Part shown: positions 44,177 to 57,628 of the stretch, piece by piece
How the letters are laid out: every line of letters starts with the position of its first letter
Numbering within the stretch: the first letter of the stretch is position 1
Assembly: GCA_030789695.1 (NCBI GenBank)
Contig: CM061141.1
Span: 173,391,704-173,455,703 of the forward strand
Length of the DNA stretch: 64,000 bases
Source of the DNA: Scilla litardierei
Taxonomy: Eukaryota > Streptophyta > Magnoliopsida > Asparagales > Asparagaceae
Direction: 5' to 3'
Position numbers and translations under genes: made by a program
The notes under the pieces: generated by a model
Databases searched by the model: none
Seen by the model: the letters and a program-made list of their open reading frames with translations, nothing else
What the model was told of the DNA's origin: nothing

Positions 44177-46410
44177 CCATCAAGATGAGGAGATCCATCA
44201 AAATCGCAACAAAACATGTCATCTTTTCTCCTAAATTTCTGAAAACCCCCTTGATGGATCTTGATGGAGCGTGAGGTGATCATGAATATTCTATTTTGAA
44301 TTTTTTTAGAAATGATGACTTGAGTTTGTTCTGAATGTTTCATTAAGTACTGATCATAGCCATTTGCGGATCATCAAAGTCAACAGATTGAACAATTTGA
44401 ACAAACTTTGCATTAATTATTGCTGAAAAATTGTGGATGTCATTTGTTGATGCATCTCCTTTTTTAGGACTTTTGCATTGAAAAATTGCTAGAACTGTTG
44501 AAGTCATTTGTTAGATACAATGCTGAAAAATTGTTGATGCAGCTCCTTTTTCAAAGAAACTTTAGTCATTAGCTTTCTTGCTTCTCCTTCCCTTGAGCAA
44601 AGTTAAAAATTTGAAGTTACATTAAATTGTTCTGTATGTTTCATTAAATACATGGTTATAAATGTTATGTTCAGCTTTTATTTTTTCAAATTGCTGAATG
44701 GTTAGAAATGCTGAAATATGTTGAAAATTTATGTATATCAAGATGAAGTTTGTTCAGGTGCGGTGATTCAATTGTGTTTCAGATAGATTTGCAGAACATT
44801 TGGAATTATCTTAGCATCTCAAGATCCGTAGTTGATTGTATAAAGGATCTGTTCTTTATATATAGTACTTAGCACTTTATTTATGTTGCCTTTTGTTCGG
44901 TAGCTATGTTTTTTTTAAAATTCTCATTATTTATGGGATGACCTTTTCTGTGTACTTAAATTTCTTATTATATTACTGGAGTGATGTCATGTGAGCCTTT
45001 TTGAGGCATGTGTTTCTGCCTTTTCCATCGCATTAAATCTTTTTTGCCCGAAATTTCAGAGATGTTTGCATTGTTGCAATTCGTTGTTATTTATGTTTAT
45101 TTGTTTTTGTTTTTTTAAAGATTAGTTCTGTTGGACTTTGATGCTCTGATATTTTATTGTTTCAACTACTAATTGCTTGATTGTTATTCTCTGCAAAATG
45201 CATATATGTCAATATTTTATTTTGGAGAAAATATCTACCAATATTATTACTGCATGTTAGCTTTCTTTTGTCGCATTCAAGGCCATATTGGCTTTCTTTT
45301 GTTGCATTTAAGACCCTACTCAACTTCAAGTTATAAATATCTCTAAGAAGCATGTAGTTCTAAGTCCAAGCGTGTACCCAGTAGATTCTAATAACATCTA
45401 AATGATGACCATTAATGATATTAAGAACCTTAGATTGGGGAAAGTCCTTTGAATTAATTAAGGCATGGGTTTTGTGCGCCACAGTTTTCATCAAGATGGT
45501 TGCACGGTTCAACTTCCTGATTAAGATCATAAAATATTAATCTGAAAATTAAAATATTTGTGCATGTTCTGGGGGTTAGTAGTTCTTTGTTTGAATCCAA
45601 AATATTAATCTGAAAAAAAATTATGAGAATGTAATTGCATTTGTTTGCTTCTCTGTAGGTAGGTGGTGAATGACCCAAAATTCACCGTCTATCTTTATGC
45701 TTCTATGTTGTTTACAGATAGCATTGTAATTTTTTGTTCATTGAAATGTGCCTTTCTAAACATTTTTAGTTCATGAAAACGGTCTTGAAATTTATTTTTT
45801 TTTGGAAAAAAAACATTTCTAAACATTATGCATAATACAGTATGAGAGACATGCAATGTTTCAGTTCAATGTTAAATATACTTCATACACATACTTACAG
45901 ACATTCAATGTTTGAGATATATGTTAAATTTGACTAATACACATTATGCATAATACAAGATGTTAAATTAAAATCTGAACATGCAATTTGACCTAAAACA
46001 TTGAACTAAAATTTGAACTTACAGATATAAATATAATTCACAGACATTCAATGTTTTCATCTGTAAGTTTTAGTTCAATGTTTTAGAATGAGAAGAATAT
46101 GTACATATGTGTTCTTTGATGTATATGCAAGTTAGATAAGGGTTTTTTAGTTCAATCTGAACGTGAACCTCCATACTTCTCATAATACATGATGGGAGGC
46201 ATGCAATGTTTTAGTTTAATGTTAAATTAAGCAAGTATGTGTTCTTTGAGGTTAATGTGACTCATACACGTACTTACAGACATGCAATATTTGAGGTATA
46301 TGTTAAATTTGATTCTTATAATAGCATCTGATATGTGCTCATAGATCCCTTAAAATATCAAAGTTTTCAACCAAGTCAACTCATTTCATGCTTCTTCATG
46401 TAGTTAGGGC
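44177..46410. other. AT-rich Helitron interior without recognised genes
   Basis: Short direct repeats occur at 44400-44545 ('gctgaaaaattg...gatgcaBctcctttt') and at 45840-46320 ('acatgcaatgttt', 'ttacagaca', 'atgttaaatt'). No coding sequence is identified. Confidence 0.5.
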
Positions 46411-46713
46411 CAGTTTGGCACAAAGGCGGCATATATCCGAAGCTCCTGATGACGAGCTCATCTTCAATGAAACATTCCAATTGAAGCGGACTCATACGAT
46501 AGTATACTACGTTATTTTAAATTTGGTTACTTTTTTGACAAATTTTCTGACTCATTGATAAAGTTTCGGTTTTGTTTTAGGTTGTGGGGAAGGTTACATT
46601 GAGATTGGATCGACAAGAGAGTAGGTAGAAAAATGGAAACTGATTGTGGGATGTAATTTGGAAGGGAAGTGGATTTTGCATTGGGGAGTTACTCATTATG
46701 AGGATTTCGGCAG
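46411..46713 (+). pseudogene. Captured exons of a CBM45-type starch-binding protein (AMY3/GWD-like)
   Basis: Two exons are inferred. The first (~46411-46501) reads 'DDELIFNETFQLKRTHTI' and ends at a GT. After an intron, 46581-46713 gives 'VVGKVTLRLD' and, after a small frame change, 'EKWKLIVGCNLEGKWILHW'. The W-x-L-x-V-G-C...LHWGV pattern is that of carbohydrate-binding module 45 in plastidial starch enzymes (alpha-amylase AMY3 and glucan, water dikinases). I favour AMY3 from the 'NETFxLKR' lead-in, but this rests on memory. A stop and frameshift between the two blocks, and the absence of any catalytic domain, make it a dead fragment. Confidence 0.55.
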
Positions 46714-49700
46714 GTAACTTTTTAATGCAATTATTTAGGATTTTTTTCAATGTTGTGGATGTTAATCTTTAGTGGAATTTAGAAGATATAACAAAAAAAT
46801 ATGGATGCAATAGCAGTCGATACATTTTATTGTATCAAAAAGTAAGGAATATATTGCATGTGGCAGTTATCATAACCTATGTATCTCATGCCAAATAATG
46901 TGATAAATTAGATCTAAATTCAGAATTACATTAAAATTTCGTGTTATCATGTATGCGGATTGCAGAACATTGTATCTCATGTAGCATCCAATGTAACTTG
47001 AGATATATATGACATCATTATGCTAAAATAGTCAATACCATCATCCTATTGTCAATATCCATTTCCTGAATGCATCGAAATGCCATATCAGCCATGCCAT
47101 TGCCTTCAACATCTATGAGTTCCTGTATGCAAGATGCAAATGGTCAACAGTTTGTAATTCACTCAAATATCAAAATAATGTAAAAGGATAGCCTTCTGGT
47201 AATCATGAAAAATAGATCGTTAATTTTTTTTGTTTAGACAAAATACGGAGCTATGTATGGGGAATAAGTCGAGACTTCTGGAATTTAAATTAAATCCACT
47301 TCCACAGAAAGGGTTGAGTCAAAATGGGATCCACCACCCCCACCCCCCACCCGGGTGGAAAAACAAGCCCATGGCATTTTCATCGATTACAAATCAAGGA
47401 CTTACATGCATTATTGCAGAAACTGACAAACATGTTGGTTGTTATAGCCTATCATTTCTAAGGAAAGAGAAGCTGAACTAGAAGTACAAAAACAATTAGC
47501 ACAGATGTATATCCTTCTATTGTCATCAGATGCAATTATTCATATAGTTTGAGAATACCACAAGTTGACAAGTATATTGGCAATCAAATATTCCATAACC
47601 ATGCTACTCTCTACTTCAGACTGTATATTGCATATCATTATTGTTGTCTTGGATACTCCTTGGCTTACAATTTGATAAGCTAGCTTCAAATCATTTTCAT
47701 TCAGTTCTTTAATGGTGGGTGTTCCTCATTAATTTCTTTTTCAGATTCTCTAGATGAACAAAATAAATGTCCCATATCCAATATAAAAAGTTTCTACTGA
47801 AAGAACTATTATCAGGAAGGTCAATCTGTAATATAAAATCTAAATGCATTGTGATACAACCTTATATTACATTAATAATGGAAAAAAGGGAAGGGCATCT
47901 GATGCTTTTCACAACAATGTATTATAGATAATGGGTGGGGACATAGGATTGTGATTGTATGATATAGGCAATGTCAGCATATGAAGTATGCCAGTGTAAT
48001 CATATTTGTAGGAGAATGAAAAGTGAGTGATGAAATAATAAGAACTTGCAAAATTTCATAGAATCATGACATGGCTATTAATAATTTGAATTTCTCTTTC
48101 TTGAAGAAAGACGGTATAACCTTGACACTCTTTTTTTCTCTTCTTCTTTTCTTTTCCCCACTTTCTGTATCCTAAACTGGATTTGAACCTATAAACTTTT
48201 TATAAAGCACTCCCAATTCCCTATCACCTTTAGCTATACCTCGGGCTCTTTTTGACCTTGAAGTACTCTATTTGATTATTTTGATTTTGTTGGCCTGTAG
48301 TGGACAACACAATACTAAACAGCAAAATGGGCACTTCATAGTCCATACATAAATATATTGTGTAAGGCTAATATTTACTATGTAATACCTGGACTATCAC
48401 AAAGATCCAAATCCAAATTTTGTGCACACTTTGCTAAGTATAGTTTAATGAAACTATAAGGTACAGTATGTCCATATAGTCTCATGTCCCAAAAATTATT
48501 AAATGCTTTAAATAAGTACCAATTGGGAGAAACGAATACAATATTATTTACACAAAGTGCAAGAGTACCAATGTTAAATACACAAAGTGCAAGAGTACCA
48601 ATATTATTTACATGCCATGTAGTTTCTTTATTGACATTTGACCTGGTGAAATGTATTTCCACCTTTATACATGTATTTGGATCATTATCATAATCATCTT
48701 AGCATTCATCCCAACAAATTAGGGTCTACATATGCATTTATTTTGATGTTAAATTCTTATAACAGTCATAGCTTTCAGGCTGATCCAAGTTATGGTATCT
48801 ATTGTACGCATTCATATAATAGTATTTCTATAAAGAAAAACCATTAATTTCTTATTCGTTGGAATGAAGAACTCCCCACACATGCACACCAGGGAAAAAA
48901 ATTAAACACCACCATCACCACATCCACAAAATAAAATCACCCACCCACACACCTAAAAAAGGAGAGGCGTACAAAGAACATCATATGCGTGCTTTTTTTA
49001 TTAAAAAATCCACCTACTTCTCCTTGCTCGGTTGCAGTGTTATAAAGTTTCTACTATACATGGATTTATTTCCAGTGTTTAAGAAGAATCTGTTCTTTTT
49101 GGATATCTTACTATTCTTAACCAAGCATGTAGAGAATTCCGTGCATGACAAACTTCATAAATAACTGGGTGTTGGCAAGTGCTCCCAGTATTTTTGCATT
49201 TCCCATGCTGTCGACTCTCTCTGAATTGTTTGATTGGCTTATTTGTGTACTCTGCTTTTTTGCACATGAACGGCATCTGAAATGTTTTACTCTGGTCTGC
49301 ACCTGGATTGGCGTCTCAATATACTACTTACTTTTACATGCAAGTGTTCCTATCGTAATGTTAAACTAGCCATTTTATTTTTTTGGAGGTTATCATGCAT
49401 CTGTATTATTGTTGTATATGTTTTGATCCTCAAATAATAGTACAATCTTCTCTTGCTAAATCTCTCACCCAAATGAGTTACTGAATTTAGGAATGCAGAA
49501 AGTCTCACACTTTTGCTACCACTAGCTAGCCATCATGTCCTACTCTGGAGCTGGTTAGAAAATAAGTAAACAATTTACATTGTTGCAAACGAGAATATCA
49601 AATTATGGCATCATACATTTGCGAAGGGTGCGATAAAGGTATATGTTTAAAGATTTTTTAATTTTTAAGTAAAGTTTTGAAGGTCGATTTGAAGTAAGAA

Positions 49701-50600
49701 TTATTGGTAATTTTTGGTTGCAGAGGGCGCCCAGTCTTCCTCTCCGCCATCCTTGAAGTCACATTTCTATGTAATGACGAGGAGCTAGAAGCTTTATTCT
49801 TTTGGATGTAATTAGTAGTTTTGGTGTCGTGATGATTTAATGTGAAAAGATTGTGTAAAAAGATTTCCGAAGTTCAAATTTCTTGAGTAATTTGATTATT
49901 TTTTGTGTAATCAGGACATTTTGTTAATTTATAGTCGCATTTCTTTGTAACTTTTGGATTGATGAAATTTCATCATTTTTGTATGTGATTGTATGATCAA
50001 GACCTTCTGTTCAGGGGACAAAACTATCCTTTTTCGAAATTATTTTGTGCTATTGTGGATATTGATCTGAGCATGAATGAATGGGTCTCATAATATTTCT
50101 TTTGGATTATGATGAATATTTTACCCATAAGTTATAACTTGCACCTTCTCTTTGTACTCTTTGAATGTCTCGAATTGTTGATCCAATGATGTCACGATTG
50201 CAAAAAAAATTAAGCGATTAAGTTATATGTATATATTTGATAAAATTACTACACTGAATTTATGAGAAAAAATATTGATGGTTATAACAATAAGAGCGTT
50301 TGGCATCACGATTTTTGAAGTGAGAGGATCATGTCCAGCTCCTCTAGAGGCAAAGCGTATGCATGTCGTGAGATCCTCGATGGATAGCTAAGTCCCAAAT
50401 AAGCTAGCAAGTATTCCTTAATCCCAAATTTAGAAATTATAATGACGATGGAAAATAAAAATAAAAAACATTAATTTTGTCCATTTATCAAATTATATAA
50501 ATTAAGTTTAGCACATTAGTCCTTTGTTTTTGAACTTAATTCTATTTGATGGACGAATGTTTATACGTAAACAATTGCAAATCATATTAGATGTCTTTTT
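46714..50600. other. Helitron interior, mostly non-coding
   Basis: No family recognised. A terminal-exon-like segment (CAG|AGGGCGCCCAG..., 49725-49790) is preceded by an exon-like piece ending GATAAAG|GTATAT (~49580-49638). Together they might be the 3' end of another captured gene. A ~37-bp direct duplication ('acacaaagtgcaagagtacc') lies at 48548-48620. Confidence 0.45.
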
Positions 50601-50629
50601 TTAAACAACATAATGATCCGGAGGTTCAT

Positions 50630-51802
<1,173 letters not shown>

Positions 51803-52545
51803 TTAAGTCCCACCCAGGAACATAAAAATGCACTCTCCTCCATCAGATTCCGCATATCCTCCTCGACATGTGTCAAGGTCGCCGAACCTGAGCCACACAT
51901 AAAGCCACGTCCGGCTACCTCCTATTTGTCCTCCGTGCCTACAGACAGTTGGTAAGGCGACACGCTCTATCTCCGGGTCATATGGAATGAACACCACCGG
52001 CTCAGGTTCGACATGTGGAGGGGTATTCTAAGAAGTGGAGGTGGCATGTGACCCGGCCGTGTCGGTAGTCGACAGTGAGGTATGTGGGGAAGAGGGTATA
52101 TGTCATGCAGTGCCTGAAAATATATAAAGAATGTTATGCAATTAGTTATACAAAACAAAAAAGGTCCGCATTTAGACACATACTAAAACTACAATACGCG
52201 TACCTGTCCCAGATGGCGGGGGGGAGGGGGGATGTGCCACTGGTGAGCCATGTCCTGCACCACCTGAAAATGTATGAAGCATTTTACCAATTATTTTACA
52301 AAAATTTAAATTGTGCATGTTATACAGCAGTACTACAACATTTGCGTACCTGACCCAGAGGACAGGATGGTAAGTGCCGAAGGGATGCCATGACATGCAC
52401 TGCCTGAAAATGTACGAAGCATTTTACCATTTAGTTTTCCAACAAATTAAACTGTGCACGTTATACAGCCGTACTTAAACCACAAAGTATTTGTACCTGA
52501 CCCAGATGATTAGGAGGTCTGGGATGTCCCTGTACCAGGTGTAAA
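51803..52545 (-). pseudogene. Unknown minus-strand gene remnant with duplicated small exons
   Basis: On the minus strand, exons ending at ~52500, then 52403-52350 (54 nt), 52263-52204 (60 nt) and 52113 downward are separated by ~86-93-nt introns with GTAC...TTTTCAG borders. The small exons resemble each other (GCASTGCATGWCAT... to ...CTGGGWCAG). In one frame they read as a Ser/Gly/Thr/Pro-rich linker ('SACHGIPS', 'GAGHGSPVAHPPSPPPSGT') leading into 'EPEPVVFIPYDPEIERVALP'. This frame has three stops, each one C-to-T change from CAA, CGA or CAG. Another frame is open through all four exons but has odd composition. I do not recognise the family. Confidence 0.45.
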
Positions 52546-53284
52546 AATCGTGTTCCAACCTCTCTTCATCTGAACTTCATAATATTTATTAAAAAAATTG
52601 ATGCTTACGTGATGTAAATATTTGTGTAATTGATATGAAATAAATGGGATGTAAAACATGGAGTAATTCACATTCTTTATTGATTCCAAGCAAAATCATC
52701 GTAATGAACATCTTTATACATTTACATATTTTTTAGCTTATTATTGAAAAAAGTTCAACAATTTGATGTTAATGTTGACGCTCTTTGTGACCTAGTCTCA
52801 ACGATAGCTGAAATGACTTTGTTTATTGTGTTTCTTCGTCTTGTGCACTCCGCTGCTACAATACATGTGCCTGTGATTGCCAAATCAGGTATATCAACAC
52901 GCAATGGTGTGATGTCGAGTGTGTATGTTTTAACATGGCTAGGTTCTCATTAATCTAAAATTAAAATAAATTCTATTTTTCCTTGATATCGACAATATAA
53001 CTAAAATATATTTTATACCGAGAGTGTATGTTATAACATGACTATTTTCTCATTAATATAAAATTAATATACATTCTATTTTTCTCTTGATATCGACAAT
53101 ATAACTAAAATAAATTTTATGACACAGTCGTAGTCTAACTAGTATACCTAGACTGTAGTGTCGGAGTTGATTTGACTAAACCAACTCACGGTCCTCTTAC
53201 GAGTATTCTCCTTTTGCAATTCAGATTGTACCAAATTAATTCAATATAGTGATGGATATTGAAATTGCATCGTGATGCAATTCC
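52546..53284. other. AT-rich spacer
   Basis: A diverged direct repeat ('gtgtatgttWtaacatgRct...attctatttttc...ttgatatcgacaatataactaaaat') occurs at ~52918-53010 and ~53024-53115. No gene is recognised. Confidence 0.55.
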
Positions 53285-54150
53285 CAAGGTTCACCCTCAC
53301 CCTCACCCTCACCCTTACCCTTACCCCTCCCCCAACCCTAGCACCAAGTCATACCCTAGAACCAACCCCAACCCCAACCCTAACCGAACCCTATAACCAT
53401 TCCCTAACCATAACCCTAACCCTAACCCTTATAACCACAACCCAAAACATTCCCCCAACCCTAATCTGACACCTAACCCTTTACCCTAACCTCAACCCTA
53501 ATCCTAGCCCTGACTCCAACCCTAACACTAACCAAACCCTAACCCAAAACCAAATTTATAAACCCTACCCTACCCCAACACCTAAACCAAACCCCTACCT
53601 TAAACCCTCACCCTAAACCGAACCCCTTCCCATACACTAACCCTAGCCCCAACCCCTTCCCAAGACTCAACCCAAACCCAAACCATAACCCTAACCCTAA
53701 CCTTAACCACAACCCTAAACTTCCCAAAACCCCAATCCGACACCGAACCCTTTACCCTAACCTCAACTCCCTAACCAAAACCCTAACCACAACCTTAACC
53801 CTTCCACCAACCCCAATCCGACACCTAACCCTTTACCCTAACCTAAACCCTACCCTCAACCCTAATCCTAGCCCTGACTCCAACCCTAACACTATGAACC
53901 CTAACCCAAAACCATATTTTTAAACCATACCCGACCCCCAACACCTAAACCGAACCCCTACCTTAAACCCTCACCCTAAACCAAACCCCTTCCCATACCT
54001 AACCCTAACCCTAACCCTAACCCAAACCATCACCCTAATCCTAACCGTATCCCTAACCCTAACCATATCCCTAACCCTAGCCCTAACCCAAGCCGTAGCC
54101 CTAACCCTAACCCTAACCTTAAATGTATCCCTAACCCTAACCCTAACAAT
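53285..54150. repeat. Degenerate CCCTAA telomere-like block
   Basis: About 865 bp of imperfect AACCCT/CCCTAA hexamers, most regular at 54000-54150. The core is the six-base TTAGGG type, not the seven-base TTTAGGG usual in plants. Larger internal duplications are visible: 'ccaatccgacacc...aaccctttaccctaacct' appears more than once between 53460 and 53840. An ancient interstitial telomeric tract or an independent microsatellite are both possible. Confidence 0.85.
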
Positions 54151-54559
54151 TAACACGTTTCTCGAGCAGGGGGGTCGCCGGTGAGGGATGGGTCGAAGGG
54201 GGGTCGGGGTCCAGGATTGGGGGAGTATGAGAGAGGGGGGTTGGAGGGGGCATCGGCAACCGTTGTCCCAGCTCCCGCTCTCCTCCGTCAGTTTAGAAGG
54301 AGGCGAGGGAAGCTGGGGCAACGACGGTGGCCGACGCCCCCTCCGACGCTCGCTCTGCCTAATCTCGCAAAATTAGGGCGAAAAGCGTACCTTGCACGGC
54401 GGCTGGCATCAGCGTCGGCTCTTTCATCATCGTTGTCGTCGGCTCCGTCGTCCCTCTCTCTCTCGACGGATGAAAATTGGAAAGTGATAGATTTTTTACC
54501 CAAATTGGGGGCGCGGGCTCCCCCAATTTGGGTAAATTTTTTTACTGGCACCGGACTTT
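54151..54559. other. GC-rich stretch before the CACTA end
   Basis: GC-rich and G-run-rich DNA with frames open on both strands, but no recognised domain. A near-perfect inverted repeat (ACCCAAATTGGGGG...CCCCCAATTTGGGT, 54499-54535) lies at its right side. It may be internal CACTA sequence. Confidence 0.45.
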
Positions 54560-54865
54560 CAGCCACGGCCTTATCTGTGGCTGTTACTATTATTAGCCAT
54601 GGAAATATCCCTGGCTAATACGCAACAACCACGGAATATTTCTCCACTACTTTTCCATGGCTGATAGTTATCGGCCACGGACAATTCCGTGGCTGAAGGT
54701 CAACTAACGCCCACGGAAAGGTCAGTGGGCAATACTCTGTGGCCCAATTTTTTTCCCACCCACGGAAATTTGGCCACGAACATATCCGTGGCTGATAGCC
54801 CACTATCAGCCACGAATTTGTCCACGGCCAAATTTCCGTGGCTGAAGACCTTTTTTCCACCAGTG
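54560..54865. mobile_element. CACTA (En/Spm-type) transposon end
   Basis: Read on the minus strand it begins CACTGGTGGAAAAAAGG, a CACTA-type terminal inverted repeat (54849-54865). This is followed by many subterminal copies of CCACGG / CCGTGG (e.g. 'cagccacgga', 'ccgtggctga') in both orientations over ~300 bp, the usual CACTA layout. The opposite terminus and a transposase were not found in the window, so the element is truncated, or the partner end has diverged. Confidence 0.65.
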
Positions 54866-56312
54866 TTCTACTGAAAAATAAGAGAAGACAAAATTAGTCT
54901 ATAAAAATCATATCATTTAATATAAAGATCCATATCTTATAGAGACTGTAGAAAATAGACTAGAGCTCAAAAAATCCACACAAATGTAAATTGGACCCGG
55001 GAGATCACCATCTTCAACTGAAAAAGAGAGAAGATAAAATTGAGCCAAAAAATCATAACCTTTAATAAAAATATCCCTATCTTCCGAAAAAGGAAGAAAA
55101 GTAGCCCAAACTAAGAAAAATTCGCAAAAATTTCTGTTGAAACAGGTAGATCGTCATTTTCAACTGAAAAAATAAGAGAAGACAAATGTAGGCTATGAAA
55201 AGCATATCTTTTAATAAAAGATCCTCATCTTTCATAAAATATAGAAAATAGCACTGAGTTCATAAAAATCCGTAAAAAGTCCGTTGGAACCGAGAGATCG
55301 CCATTTTCAACCAAAAAAAATAAGAGAAGATAAAATTAGGCCAAAAATCATATCATTTAATAAAAAGATACATATATTCCAGAAAATTTAGAAAATAAAC
55401 CTGACGTCAGAAGAATACGCAAAAATGTCCGTTGGAACCGAAGATCGCCAAATTCAATTGAAAAATAAGAGAAGAAAAATTAGACCATAAAAATCATATC
55501 ATTTAATACAAAGATCCATATCTTCCAAAATATGCAGAAAATAACCTGGAGCTCAGAAAAATCTGCAAAAAATTCAGTTGGAACCGAAAGATCGTCATCT
55601 TCAACTGAAAAAATAAGAGAAGACAAATGTAGGCTGTAAAAAATAATATCATTTAATAAAAAGTTATATATCTTTTATAAGATTTAGAAAATAGCACAGA
55701 GCTCAAAAAATCCACAAAATTTTTTGTTGGAACCGGGAGATCGCCATCTTCAGCTGAAAAAAATAAGAGAAGACAAAATTAGGCAATAAAATCATATCAT
55801 TTAATATAGAAATTGTTGAAAAAATCACAGAGGTTGGAAAATCCGCAAAAATGTTCGTTTGAATCGGGAGATCGTTAGCTTCATCTGAAAAATAGAGAAG
55901 ACAAAATTAGGCCAAAAATCATATCATTTCATAAAAAGATCCATTTCTCCAGAAAATATTGGAAAAAAGCCACAAGTTAAGAAAAATCTGCAAAACTGTT
56001 TATTGGAACCAGGGGATCGCCATCTTCAACAGAAAAAAATAAAAGAAGACAAACATAGTCAATAAAAATCATATCATTTATAAAAATGTAGAAAATGGCA
56101 CTGAGCTTTTAAAAATTCGCGAAAATATTTGTTGGAACAGGGAGATAGAAGACGAAAGTAGGCCAAAAATCATATCATCTAATAAAAAGATCCATATCTT
56201 CCAGAAAATTTAGAAAATAGTCCCAAGGTCAGAATAATACGCAAAATGTCTGTAACTGAAAATAAAAAGATCGCTATCTTCAACTGAAAATAAAAGAAAA
56301 CAAAATTAGGCC
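54866..56312. repeat. ~145-bp satellite array (left part)
   Basis: About ten diverged units containing 'aagagaagacaaaattag', 'atcatatcatttaataaa', 'gatccatatctt', 'ccgttggaaccgggagatcgcc'. Starts of 'agagaagacaaaa' are 140-150 bp apart. The array is split by Gypsy copy 2 and resumes at 63667. No coding sequence. Confidence 0.9.
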
Positions 56313-57270
56313 TGTTTCAGAGTGTTTTCTCACTACAAAGGCGTTGACCGTGGACAACCCGGTCAACGTGGTCAAGGGGCCCGCTTGGGTCCCTCGGGTG
56401 TGTCGAGTCGGTGCAGACGAGGTGCGAGTCGGAGCTGCTGACAGCGTGGAGCACGTCGGCTGGGCCGAATCGGGGTCCTCGGTCGTTGGTAGGGCGAGGG
56501 GAAGCCTCGGCCCAGGTTGAGACGCTCGGCCTCGGTCGGACGTGCTCGGCCTCGACGGTCGGACGACGAGGGGTAGCCTCGATCGTCCAGCTGGTTACGT
56601 GGTCGGCGAGGGGCGGAGGGGAAGCCTCGGCCCGTGGGTCTGATGTCCTCCTGTGTAGACGAGAACGCTCGTCAGGGGGCCGGACCTTGGTTCCGGCCAA
56701 ATCCCCTCCGATGCCTAAGTCAGACAGTGATCTGAAAGAGGAGGCCCGACGGAGACGGTTCGACTCGAGAGGAGATCTGAACGGCGTCTCACGGTGCGAG
56801 CGGGGGAGGAAGGAGATTAAATGGGGGAACAAGGTCGTTGATGGAGTACCTTAGGGTTTAGATACCTGAGATGCGGTCCTTTGTCCATTTGTCCTTCTAA
56901 CCCTTTTATAGACCTCCCGCCGTGATTGCCCTCGACCCACGTTGCTCGTCTGCCCTCGATTGTGCCCCCTCAATCCGCCCCCCCATCGCCGCTCCCTGCG
57001 CCATGCCCGCACCTCCCCATAACAGCCATTATGTGGTAACGGGATCGGGGGGGACGGTTATCGCAGGAGTGGGTGAGTGATTCGTGCGTTATCGGGGCCG
57101 GGTCGGATCGATATTTGGGGGCTCCTTACGGGGCTTTGCCGGGCGGGCCTGACCGCGCAGATGGGCTTCCGATCGGCGGTTGGGCCTCTGGGCTCGTATC
57201 CTTCGGGCTTCGTTCGGTGGGCCGTGCTTTTGGGCCTATGTTGTTGGGCCTTCGCAAAATAGACGTATCA
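56313..57270 (-). repeat. LTR (3' in element sense), Gypsy copy 2
   Basis: 958 bp, TGTTTCAGAG...GACGTATCA on +, with minus-strand TATA box TATAAAAG at 56903-56910. It is ~70 bp shorter than the LTRs of copy 1, mostly because fewer 'gaggggaagcctcgg' units are present. Confidence 0.93.
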
Positions 57271-57492
57271 ATTGCCCCCATCGGTAGGGCCGATCGGCCT
57301 TGGCCGGTTCGTTTTGACCGATGTGACTCCTGGGGTTCCGAGTGGCGCGTCAGTCGAGGCGTGGTTATAAATGAAGGTAATGATGAGGCGGATCGATTGG
57401 ACTTCCTTTGGCGCCGCTTTCGAAACGCCGCCGGTTCTCCGAGGCTTGCTTCGCGTTCCTGTCAGGCGCTTCGAATTCGCCCCTGAGTCTGA

Positions 57493-57500
57493 TATATAAG
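57493..57500 (+). promoter_or_regulatory. TATA box of the antisense gene (copy 2)
   Basis: TATATAAG, ~130 bp upstream of the ATG at 57629, is conserved with 6360-6366 in copy 1 together with the following 'CCCCGGCTG'. Confidence 0.5.
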
Positions 57501-57628
57501 ATCCCCGGCTGTGTGGATCCCAACTTCTTCCTTGCTCTTCCCTCTGTCGCAACTTGGAGTCTCCCATCGCCTTCGTTTCCGTGTCTTCTCCAAATTAAAA
57601 AAGGTAACTCCCTTCTTAATCTCATATT

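Noticed and set aside
53971..54618. Frames across the telomere-like tract and GC-rich stretch
   Set aside because: Hexamer repeats and G-rich composition, with no recognisable domain.
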